In this document: positions 1-5,495 of the stretch, one piece after another | How positions within the stretch are numbered: position 1 is the first letter of the stretch | Layout of the letters: each line of letters begins with the position of its first letter | Assembly (NCBI GenBank): GCA_002694955.1 | Contig: NZNR01000043.1 | Coordinates: 13,958 to 20,272 of the forward strand | Direction of reading: 5' to 3' | DNA length: 6,315 nt | Source of the DNA: Planctomycetaceae bacterium | GTDB taxonomy: Bacteria > Planctomycetota > Planctomycetia > Pirellulales > UBA1268 | Notes under the pieces: model-generated | What the model was told of the DNA's origin: nothing | What the model saw: the letters and a program-made list of their open reading frames with translations, nothing else | The model's database searches: none | Translations under genes and position numbers: made by a program

Positions 1-224
1 CGAGCAGAGCGCAGAACGATAATACTGTTCGCAAAATCCTCGCCTAGACGGATCGTCCAGGCAGCGGCCTGAGTCATGGCCTCCAACATGAACACACCGG
101 GGAGAACAGGAAATCGGGGAAAATGATCAGCGAGGTACTCCTCAGACAAAGATACCGCCTTCACTGCGGTAATACTCTTCCCTGGCTCAACCTCGACAAT
201 TCGATCAAGAAGAGTGAATCGCAT
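1..224 (-). CDS. FabZ-like 3-hydroxyacyl-ACP dehydratase, N-terminal part (cut by window edge)
   Basis: Reading minus from the ATG at 224-222 gives 74 codons with no stop before the window edge; the C-terminal half is missing. The fragment begins MRFTLLDRIVEVEPGK and carries the hot-dog dehydratase signature HFPRFPVLPG at residues 34-43, followed by MLEAMTQAAAW at 46-56. In FabZ the catalytic pair is a His in this HFPxxPxxPG motif and a Glu 14 residues later; here His34 and Glu48 keep that spacing, so an active 3-hydroxyacyl-ACP dehydratase is plausible. FabZ enzymes dehydrate 3-hydroxyacyl-ACP in cytosolic type II fatty-acid synthesis. The start is the only ATG available: an in-frame TAG lies eight codons upstream. 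The Shine-Dalgarno is weak (GGTAGGG close to the ATG). It could instead be a FabA/FabZ paralogue serving another acyl-ACP pathway, since the short 33-residue lead before the catalytic His and the phrase 'LEAMTQAAAW' fit the broader FabZ-like family equally well. Divergent from fhcC. Confidence 0.85.
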   Translation of the reverse strand, partial: MRFTLLDRIVEVEPGKSITAVKAVSLSEEYLADHFPRFPVLPGVFMLEAMTQAAAWTIRLGEDFANSIIVLRSA

Positions 225-310
225 AGCCCTACCATTTCCAGAAAACTAGTATGTCTCGTACGTTATCATCAAACAATCATCCATCGCCTCATTCGAAAGG
301 AGTATAAAGA

Positions 311-448
311 TTGTTGGGGCTGAAACAACGCAGAAACCCAGCAGCGGGCTTAAATTTAATGCGAATGGAACTTAACCGGATGACAAGACTCGCGCAACCC
401 GCAAGGTCCATCCAAAAATCTACAAAGGTATTTGATCGATTTGAATAA
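311..448 (+). CDS. Possible small basic protein, 45 aa, TTG start (speculative)
   Basis: A TTG at 311 lies eight bases after AAAGGAG (296-302), a near-ideal Shine-Dalgarno spacing, and opens 45 codons ending in TAA at 446-448. The predicted peptide is basic, with many Arg, Lys, Asn and Gln residues and a few Met, and has no membrane segment or motif that I recognise. A second TTG at 314 is also possible. Nothing but the ribosome-binding site and the open frame supports it. An ORF of this length arises easily by chance, and TTG is a rare start. It lies in the upstream region of fhcC on the same strand. Confidence 0.15.
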   Translation: MLGLKQRRNPAAGLNLMRMELNRMTRLAQPARSIQKSTKVFDRFE

Positions 449-454
449 CGGAAA

Positions 455-464
455 GGTTATAACC
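455..464. promoter_or_regulatory. Perfect 10-bp palindrome GGTTATAACC upstream of fhcC
   Basis: The ten bases read identically on both strands. The site lies about 175 bases before the fhcC ATG, and its right part (TATAAC, 458-463) matches five of six bases of a sigma-70 -10 box. It could be an operator overlapping a promoter, but short palindromes occur by chance and no well-placed -35 box accompanies it. Confidence 0.2.
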
Positions 465-594
465 GCCAACGCTTTTCACATTGGAGAACGGTAACTTTTT
501 GCCCGACTGGGAGCGGCCAACAGCTAACCATTCTCTGTCATATTTTCCAACTCTTTACTTTATGATGGCGATCATAAAGGAGGACCTCAGAACC

Positions 595-666
595 ATGGCT
601 GGGGGTATTTTCAGTCCTTTTCTCTTAATAAATTACCATGCCTCTTTTTCTCACTGTTCGAACTGA
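595..666 (+). CDS. Putative 23-aa upstream ORF / leader peptide overlapping the fhcC start
   Basis: The ATG at 595 follows AAGGAGG (577-583) by 11 bases, the strongest Shine-Dalgarno in the window. It opens 23 codons (MAGGIFSPFLLINYHASFSH, then CSN) ending at TGA 664-666. The end lies inside fhcC in another frame, overlapping the fhcC ATG (638) by 29 bases. fhcC itself has no visible Shine-Dalgarno and an in-frame TAA at 629-631, so the good site cannot serve a longer fhcC. What is seen is the motif, the frame and the overlap. The inference is that this is a leader peptide whose translation re-initiates or couples into fhcC. Alternatives are a chance ORF, or a frameshift in the assembly near the fhcC start. 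The peptide has no recognised domain; its middle is moderately hydrophobic. Confidence 0.35.
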   Translation: MAGGIFSPFLLINYHASFSHCSN

Positions 667-1498
667 ATCACCAAAACCTATACCGCCATACCGTTCTCTG
701 TCTGTCCAAGGCCTCCTCCCAGAGTTTGTTGCAACACAAAGTCTTACTGACATAGTTCGAATGCGGGTGGTTTGCGACAACCAGCCAGCACAACTTGGTG
801 ACTTCTTTCATGTAGATGGAAACCCAGAGGACAAGCATATTGAATGCAGGGGTGACTTCTCACGGATTCATTATCTTGGGGCAGGCATGCAGTCAGGAAC
901 AATCCTCGTTCGGGGAAATATCGGCAGACATTCAGGAGAACAGATGAAAGGGGGAAAGCTTCAGATCACAGGTTCTGCAGCTGACTGGCTAGCATGCGGA
1001 ATGCAAGGTGGTGAAATTCGTGTTCACGGTGATGCAGCGGACAATGCTATTGGATCACTTCCTGGTCATCGACAGGGCATGACAGGCGGCCGAGTGATTA
1101 TTGATGGCTCTGTAGGCGCTCTCGCTGGAGGCAAAATGCGAAGAGGGCTCCTCGCTATCGGAGGAAACGCAGGGGAAGCAACCGGCTTCGAACTTCTGGC
1201 CGGCACGATAGTCGTGGCCGGACAACCCGGACCTCATACCGGCCTCGGCATGCGACGAGGCTCAATTGTGCTTCTCGGCACCAAACATCTTGGTTGTGAA
1301 GCCTCAACATTTATCCCGCCAACATTTCTTCAAGGAAGCAGATGGCGCCCCTCTTTTGTAGCACTTTTGGGGAAGTATCTTCTTAGCACTGGTTTTTCAG
1401 TTGCTCAAAAAACTACCTGGAATGATCTTTGGCAGCAGTGGCACGGGGATAGCTTGACTGGATGTCGCGGTGAAATCCTGACACCCGCAATGGTATGA
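638..1498 (+). CDS. fhcC: Formylmethanofuran dehydrogenase / formyltransferase-hydrolase complex subunit C
   Basis: A 286-residue protein of the FwdC/FhcC family. In methylotrophs and planctomycetes the formyltransferase/hydrolase complex (Fhc) moves the formyl group from formyl-tetrahydromethanopterin to a methanofuran-type cofactor and releases formate in the cytosol; in archaea the related subunit belongs to formylmethanofuran dehydrogenase. Residues 81-215 form a series of glycine-rich beta-helix turns of the GxGM..G.I.V.G type (for example GAGMQSGTILVRGNIG at 81-96, GMTGGRVIIDGSVG at 147-160 and GLGMRRGSIVLLG at 202-214). The same fold ends large-subunit glutamate synthases, but no other GltB domain is present here. 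The opening MPLFLTVR fits the family and an in-frame TAA at 629-631 rules out an earlier start. No Shine-Dalgarno precedes the ATG; a short ORF with a strong one overlaps the start. Subunits A, B and D are not adjacent: a fabZ-like gene diverges upstream and rpsL follows. The tail after residue 216 is less conserved-looking. Confidence 0.88.
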   Translation: MPLFLTVRTESPKPIPPYRSLSVQGLLPEFVATQSLTDIVRMRVVCDNQPAQLGDFFHVDGNPEDKHIECRGDFSRIHYLGAGMQSGTILVRGNIGRHSGEQMKGGKLQITGSAADWLACGMQGGEIRVHGDAADNAIGSLPGHRQGMTGGRVIIDGSVGALAGGKMRRGLLAIGGNAGEATGFELLAGTIVVAGQPGPHTGLGMRRGSIVLLGTKHLGCEASTFIPPTFLQGSRWRPSFVALLGKYLLSTGFSVAQKTTWNDLWQQWHGDSLTGCRGEILTPAMV

Positions 1499-1699
1499 CC
1501 TGCAATGCACGGCTCCCTCCAGACTAGTAGTTTGCCGCGATTTTTTTCAGCCCGCTTCCTCTACACCCTTTTTTTGACTACCTTATTACGTCTCAGGACA
1601 GGATTCTTCCAGCTACGAGAATTGGTTACTTCAAGCCCACTCCTTGATGTTGTCGCTGTCCCCAAAACACAAACGAAACTTACATTTACGAAACACTCC

Positions 1700-2068
1700 A
1701 TGCCCACAATCAGCCAACTTGTCCGCAGCCGTCGACGACCAAAACGCAGATTCTCGAAATCACCGGTGCTCGATAGATGCCCGCAAAAAAGAGGAGTCTG
1801 CCTGCAAGTTCGGACAATGACCCCAAAGAAGCCGAATTCTGCTCTGCGAAAAATAGCCCGTGTTCGTTTATCGAACCAAAAAGAAGTTACAGTCTACATC
1901 CCTGGCGAAGGGCATAATTTGCAGGAACATTCAATAGTTCTCATTCGAGGCGGTCGTGTTCGCGACCTGCCAGGTGTTCGCTACCATGTAATTCGTGGTG
2001 CACTCGATACCCTCGGTGTTCAAGGCCGTAAACAATCTCGCAGTCTCTATGGTGCAAAACGCGACTAG
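1700..2068 (+). CDS. rpsL: 30S ribosomal protein S12
   Basis: A 122-residue protein, close to the usual 123-125. S12 sits at the decoding centre of the small subunit and affects codon-anticodon proofreading. Hallmarks are CPQKRGVC (27-34), [11 protein letters not shown] (41-51), [13 protein letters not shown] (66-78) and [14 protein letters not shown] (83-96). Lys43, which controls streptomycin response, is the wild-type residue, but position 88 is Arg (codon CGC) where E. coli has Lys; Asp89, the residue methylthiolated by RimO in some bacteria, is kept. The frame stays open for 65 codons upstream to an ATG at 1505, but that stretch resembles no S12, so the start is the ATG at 1700, which begins MPTISQLVR as the family does. 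No Shine-Dalgarno is visible. rpsG follows after 45 bases in the standard str-operon order. The 201 bases between fhcC and this start show no confident promoter. Confidence 0.97.
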   Translation: MPTISQLVRSRRRPKRRFSKSPVLDRCPQKRGVCLQVRTMTPKKPNSALRKIARVRLSNQKEVTVYIPGEGHNLQEHSIVLIRGGRVRDLPGVRYHVIRGALDTLGVQGRKQSRSLYGAKRD

Positions 2069-2113
2069 ATGACAGATCAATTCACGTAGTTTTTATTTGA
2101 GGAAAATCAGTTC

Positions 2114-2584
2114 ATGGGAAGTATCACTGCCAGCCGCACACAACTCAGACCGGATCCAAAATTCCAGTCGCTACTTGCAAGTAAATTCATCAACTGCCTA
2201 ATGCTTGATGGAAAAAAGAGTGTGTCGCAGCAAATCTTCTACAAGGCAATGGATCTGGTCGGTGAAAAAATTAATGACGCTGAACCAATCGAAGTTTTCA
2301 CACGTGCGATTGAAAACATAAAGCCTGTTGTCGAGGTCCGGTCCAAACGTGTCGGTGGTGCTGCTTACCAAGTGCCGATGCAGGTCAACAGGACTCGCCA
2401 GCAGTCTCTGGCGATACGTTGGCTTCTGTTGGCAGTTCGAGAAAAGAAAGGTCGACCGACCTACCAAAAATTGGCTGAAGAAGTCATAGCAGCGTACAAA
2501 CGTGAAGGTGCTGCAATCACTCGACGAGAAAACGTCCACCGCATGGCAGACGCCAACAAGGCTTTTGCTCACTTCGCCTGGTAA
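2114..2584 (+). CDS. rpsG: 30S ribosomal protein S7
   Basis: A 156-residue protein, the common bacterial length. S7 is a primary binder of the 3' major domain of 16S rRNA, nucleates assembly of the small-subunit head and contacts tRNA at the E site. Visible family features are a basic N-terminal arm, [20 protein letters not shown] (14-33), the beta-hairpin segment with [19 protein letters not shown] (73-91) and the C-terminal [15 protein letters not shown] (142-156). GAGG at 2099-2102 lies 11 bases before the ATG and supports the start. It follows rpsL by 45 bases, so the two are probably cotranscribed. The usual next genes of the str operon, fusA and tuf, are absent: the following gene is sppA on the opposite strand, so the unit ends here. 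Confidence 0.97.
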   Translation: MGSITASRTQLRPDPKFQSLLASKFINCLMLDGKKSVSQQIFYKAMDLVGEKINDAEPIEVFTRAIENIKPVVEVRSKRVGGAAYQVPMQVNRTRQQSLAIRWLLLAVREKKGRPTYQKLAEEVIAAYKREGAAITRRENVHRMADANKAFAHFAW

Positions 2585-2585
2585 A

Positions 2586-2604
2586 TATTGGACTCTAGCC
2601 AATA
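2586..2604. terminator. Small hairpin between convergent rpsG and sppA (possible weak terminator)
   Basis: TATTGG (2586-2591) pairs with CCAATA (2599-2604) around a seven-base loop, directly after the rpsG stop codon. On the plus strand no T run follows. On the minus strand, downstream of sppA, the hairpin is followed by TTTA. The stem is short and AT-rich, so this is at best a weak or bidirectional terminator of two converging units. Confidence 0.3.
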
Positions 2605-2640
2605 CCAATCGCCCGAAGAGACAACCGCTCAGGACACCAT

Positions 2641-4506
2641 CTAACGAATCTCGACGATGGCTGGAAGCAGCATAAGCGGCTTCCCCGATGCGACCAGAGT
2701 GAGAAGGCGAAACTTGCTCGAAAATCTGGCGACCAATGTATCGGTGACGCTGGATTGACCTAAAAACCTAAGAAATCTCACCGCAATAGCATCTGCAACG
2801 TTTGATTCGAGAGGATGTGATTGATCCATTCTGCCGACGCCAAGGAATTCATCAAATAAGCCGCGGGGCTTTGGCAACAACAACCGTTCAACTGCACCCG
2901 GATCAGATATTTCTGCAAGCTGGCAAGCTTTTAGGACAGCGTCTTCGAGCGTTCCGAGGGAATCAACAAGTCCAGCGGCCTGAGCCATTCTACCTGTAAA
3001 AACGCGCCCTTCAGCTAACGTATCAAGATGCTCGCGATCAAGCTGTCTTCCTTGCGCTACTTTTGATGTAAACAGACGATAGATATCTTCCATCGTGGCT
3101 TGAAATACGTCTCGTTCACTTTCCGAAAAAGGTTGCTGGGAAGAAAGCCACCCCGCATTACGACCTCGACTGATAACATCGGTGTGAATACCATATCGAC
3201 CAAGTGCATCTCCGATTGCTATTTTCCCACCAACAACTCCAATAGAACCTGTTAGTGTTCCTGGAGCTGCCACAATTTCATCTGCACCCACGGCAATATA
3301 GTACCCTCCACTTGCAGCCGTGTCAGAAAGGCTAGCAACGACAGGCTTGCTACAACGATCTAGTTCTCTCCAAATTAGATCACTGGCAAGAGCTGAGCCG
3401 CCAGGTGAATTAATTCTCATTACCAAGGCAGCCACCGATGGATCTTCTGCCGCCTGTCGGACAGACTTTGTGATAGCGTCTGAACCAGCCGCACTTCCAC
3501 CGAACATCCCAATACTTCCTGTGCCATCCACTATTTCACCCTGAACATGAATAATGGCTATGCGTTTCGATTCTTTCTTTTGTGATTTTTTTTCAACACC
3601 CGAGAGAACATCTACTAGCTTCATAAGGCCTGTAAAACCTGAAAAATCTGTATCAATGTCCCGCTTTCCATAATCTCGTTTGAACTCCATACCTGAATCA
3701 GCTGAATGATCAGAGAGACTGCTTAATACTTCGTCTTCATAAGCAATCCCGTCAATAAGCAATGACTTCACTGCCTCTTCTGGCGTAAAAACACCAACAT
3801 CGATCAGTTCTCGAACCTTTTTTTTCTTTAGATTTCGATCTTCAGCGATCTGCTCCACCATTTGATTAAAAAGATCACCAACAAATAGCTCGTATTGTTG
3901 ACGCAGTTGAGGACTCATTGAGTCTCTCGTAAGGGGCTCGCCCGCACCTTTAAATTCACCAACCTGTAAAATCTCTGCCTGGATGCCGAGCCGGTCAAGC
4001 AATCCTTTGTAAAATGTCACCTCCGTTCGAACACCCGTGATTGCAAGTGTCGCAGCTGGCGGCATCACAATTCTGTCGCACGCTGCAGCGACGCTATAGT
4101 CAAGCGGCTCGCCGCTAACGAGATGTGCTACAACCGGCTTACCCCGCGCGCGAATATCTTGAATTGACTTGCGCAATTCCGACACCCGGGCACGACCAAG
4201 TTCTGGCGATTGAATTGAGAGAAGTACCGCATGCACGTTTTCATCTTGAGCTGCTTTATCCAGCCGCTGTAAAAAACGACTTAATTGCGGCGAGACATCG
4301 CCAAGAAGCCCCTCTTGACCAACACCATCTGGCAGAGATCCCGTGAGTCTGATCCCGGCAATTATTCCATCTTCTGCAGCACGTAGATTTCCGACAGTCA
4401 TTCCAGGCAGTTGAAAACTCAAACAGAAGACCAAAGCGGAAATATAAAATTTTGATTGCCAGCAGCGAAAAAGGAAATTTTTTTGAACTGAACAACACGT
4501 ATTCAT
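2641..4506 (-). CDS. sppA: Signal peptide peptidase SppA, two-domain (67K) type
   Basis: A 621-residue serine protease, almost the same length as E. coli SppA (618), with both tandem ClpP-like domains. SppA degrades signal peptides left in the membrane after secretion. In this family a Lys of the N-terminal domain and a Ser of the C-terminal domain form the catalytic dyad. Here they are Lys186 in QVGEFKGAGEP (181-191) and Ser399 in TAASGGYYIA (396-405), followed by TLTGSIGVVGG (417-427); INSPGGSALAS (365-375) matches the C-domain core. Residues 21-35 are a hydrophobic segment after a basic N-terminus, with a possible signal-peptidase site near LRA/AED (residues 41-46), so the protein is exported or anchored by its N-terminus. 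A lysine-rich linker (305-315) separates the domains. AGGAGAG (4510-4516) lies just upstream and fixes the ATG at 4506. It diverges from lexA and converges on rpsG; nothing suggests it is cotranscribed with a neighbour. Confidence 0.95.
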   Translation of the reverse strand: MNTCCSVQKNFLFRCWQSKFYISALVFCLSFQLPGMTVGNLRAAEDGIIAGIRLTGSLPDGVGQEGLLGDVSPQLSRFLQRLDKAAQDENVHAVLLSIQSPELGRARVSELRKSIQDIRARGKPVVAHLVSGEPLDYSVAAACDRIVMPPAATLAITGVRTEVTFYKGLLDRLGIQAEILQVGEFKGAGEPLTRDSMSPQLRQQYELFVGDLFNQMVEQIAEDRNLKKKKVRELIDVGVFTPEEAVKSLLIDGIAYEDEVLSSLSDHSADSGMEFKRDYGKRDIDTDFSGFTGLMKLVDVLSGVEKKSQKKESKRIAIIHVQGEIVDGTGSIGMFGGSAAGSDAITKSVRQAAEDPSVAALVMRINSPGGSALASDLIWRELDRCSKPVVASLSDTAASGGYYIAVGADEIVAAPGTLTGSIGVVGGKIAIGDALGRYGIHTDVISRGRNAGWLSSQQPFSESERDVFQATMEDIYRLFTSKVAQGRQLDREHLDTLAEGRVFTGRMAQAAGLVDSLGTLEDAVLKACQLAEISDPGAVERLLLPKPRGLFDEFLGVGRMDQSHPLESNVADAIAVRFLRFLGQSSVTDTLVARFSSKFRLLTLVASGKPLMLLPAIVEIR

Positions 4507-4637
4507 CGACTCTCCTGTTTGTTGAAAAGCAGGGCTGCAACTCGGTCAAGGCCAGCGTCATCGCCTTGTACGGATAGTGTAGTGGCTCTACTCGTGATGA
4601 GACGATCAAAGACTTTTGGAAACCACACAAAACGACC

Positions 4638-4665
4638 TTGACAATGTACTTCCGTATAGTAGGAT
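4638..4665 (+). promoter_or_regulatory. Likely sigma-70-type promoter of lexA
   Basis: A perfect -35 box TTGACA (4638-4643) is followed after 16 bases by TAGGAT (4660-4665), a four-of-six -10 box. Transcription would start near 4672 and give a leader of about 55 bases before the lexA ATG. The spacer contains an imperfect inverted repeat, TACT (4647-4650) and AGTA (4658-4661), which would suit an operator. None of the familiar SOS boxes (CTGT-N8-ACAG, GAAC-N4-GTTC, GTTC-N7-GTTC) is present between sppA and lexA. Confidence 0.55.
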
Positions 4666-4675
4666 ATAGATGTTT

Positions 4676-4714
4676 AGGTACGTTTTTCGCGTGCAGGTAG
4701 CGAGCAAATAGGTA
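4676..4714 (+). repeat. Three AGGTA direct repeats in the lexA leader
   Basis: AGGTA occurs at 4676-4680, 4695-4699 and 4710-4714, between the proposed promoter and the lexA ATG. The last copy (ATAGGTAGAG) probably serves as the lexA ribosome-binding site. Start-to-start distances are 19 and 15 bases. Five-base repeats are short, so they may be chance; alternatively they are half-sites of an unfamiliar operator. Confidence 0.2.
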
Positions 4715-4725
4715 GAGCACATCCA

Positions 4726-5460
4726 ATGTCCACACCTCCAAAAGAGTCGCGTCAGACTAAATCCAAGGGAAAACCCGGAACATCTCGCGCTCGTTCCCAC
4801 ACCGCAGCCAAGCGGCCCGCCTCGGAACTCTCCCAGCTACTTCAGCATGGGGAAGAGAGCCAAGATTCTGCAGATATGCCCACAGCGCGGCAAATGGAAA
4901 TTTATGAGTTTATTCGTAGCAAAATTTACTCACGAGGCTTTGGTCCAACGGTGCGTGAGATAGGAGAGGCATTCTCGATACGCTCGCCAAACGGTGTTGT
5001 CTGCCACCTTAAGGCCTTGGAAAAAAAGGGGCTCATCACGAGAGGCCGTAATATATCTCGCGCGATCGAACTGGTCACAGAATCACCTCACAGTCGAGGC
5101 ATGCCAATGGCTGGATGGGTCGCGGCTGGTACCCTCCGAACTGCAGAAGAACAAAAAGAGCGATTTGATTTCACTGAGCTTTTTGACCGGGAAGATCATT
5201 TTGTTCTCAAGGTCATGGGAGACTCCATGATTGATGCGCAGATTGCTGACGGCGACTGGGTAATAATACAAAAGTGTCAGACGGCACGGCATGGAGATAT
5301 TGTTGTTGCCCAAACAGAAGACGGCGAGGCTACACTCAAACAGTGGTATCCCGAACGAAACCGAATCCGTCTGCAGCCAGCTAATGATTCGATGAAACCT
5401 ATTTATGTTGATTCAGCCAAAGTGCTCGGAGTACTTGCTGGAGTTGTCCGGAAAACATAA
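4726..5460 (+). CDS. lexA: LexA repressor (SOS regulator) with basic N-terminal extension
   Basis: A 244-residue LexA/S24-family repressor; most LexA proteins are about 200-230. LexA represses DNA-damage genes until RecA filaments trigger its self-cleavage. The winged helix lies at about 52-118, with TARQMEIYEFI (53-63), GFGPTVREIGEAF (71-83) and SPNGVVCHLKALEKKGLI (87-104). The cleavage site is Ala134-Gly135 in VAAG, and the catalytic residues are Ser167 (MGDSMID) and Lys205 (ATLKQW), spaced as in E. coli LexA, so autoproteolysis should work. Residues 1-50 are unusual: rich in Lys, Arg, Ser, Thr and Pro and without family similarity. The canonical LexA start would fit Met51 (ATG at 4876, giving 194 residues). 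I keep the ATG at 4726 because GGTAGAG (4711-4717) lies nine bases upstream and a good promoter precedes it, whereas the 4876 ATG has only a distant GGGGAAGAG (4850-4858). Transcribed divergently from sppA; converges with the sigma-54 activator gene. Confidence 0.93.
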   Translation: MSTPPKESRQTKSKGKPGTSRARSHTAAKRPASELSQLLQHGEESQDSADMPTARQMEIYEFIRSKIYSRGFGPTVREIGEAFSIRSPNGVVCHLKALEKKGLITRGRNISRAIELVTESPHSRGMPMAGWVAAGTLRTAEEQKERFDFTELFDREDHFVLKVMGDSMIDAQIADGDWVIIQKCQTARHGDIVVAQTEDGEATLKQWYPERNRIRLQPANDSMKPIYVDSAKVLGVLAGVVRKT

Positions 5461-5466
5461 GCCATC

Positions 5467-5480
5467 AGATGCTGGCATCT
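5467..5480. terminator. Short hairpin between convergent lexA and sigma-54 activator gene
   Basis: AGATG (5467-5471) pairs with CATCT (5476-5480) around a CTGG loop, seven bases after the lexA stop. The stem has only five pairs and no T run follows on either strand. It is the only structure I see in the 35 bases between the two converging genes. Confidence 0.2.
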
Positions 5481-5495
5481 CTCGCAGTCGCTTCA

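Larger units (their letters stand above)
225..594. other. Intergenic region between divergent fabZ-like gene and fhcC
   Basis: About 370 bases with no convincing long gene. It should carry the control signals for the leftward fabZ-like gene and the rightward fhcC. Visible elements are a perfect palindrome GGTTATAACC at 455-464, whose TATAAC half resembles a -10 box, and TTGATC at 432-437, which is 20 bases from that box and so too far for a confident promoter. There is also AAAGGAG at 296-302 ahead of a possible TTG-started ORF (311-448), and AAGGAGG at 577-583 ahead of a 23-codon ORF (listed separately). I see no tRNA, riboswitch or CRISPR-like repeat. Confidence 0.6.

Noticed and set aside
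123..323. Plus-strand 66-codon ORF in the left end
   Set aside because: It lies opposite the fabZ-like gene, which has clear catalytic motifs, and its protein matches nothing.
481..594. Longer version of the upstream ORF starting at TTG 481
   Set aside because: No ribosome-binding site near 481; only the ATG at 595 has a Shine-Dalgarno, so the longer frame is not supported.
225..637. tRNA, riboswitch or CRISPR in the left intergenic region
   Set aside because: No cloverleaf, repeat-spacer pattern or recognisable aptamer core could be seen.
638..1498. Reading the GxGxG protein as a glutamate synthase fragment
   Set aside because: The beta-helix is shared, but the protein has a complete FwdC/FhcC-like length and N-terminus and no GltB amidotransferase or FMN domain.
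1505..1699. 65-codon in-frame extension of rpsL beginning at an ATG six bases after fhcC stops
   Set aside because: The stretch has no similarity to S12, no Shine-Dalgarno at 1505, and S12 proteins begin at the MPTI/MATV sequence; the open frame looks like chance.
2198..2608. 136-codon minus-strand ORF
   Set aside because: Antisense to rpsG across nearly its whole length; the S7 frame is certain.
4256..4741. 161-codon minus-strand ORF across the sppA start and the lexA upstream region
   Set aside because: Overlaps the SppA N-terminus in another frame and covers the lexA promoter; low-complexity product with no motif.
5083..5313. 76-codon minus-strand ORF within lexA
   Set aside because: Shadow of the LexA protease domain, which has all catalytic residues in the plus frame.
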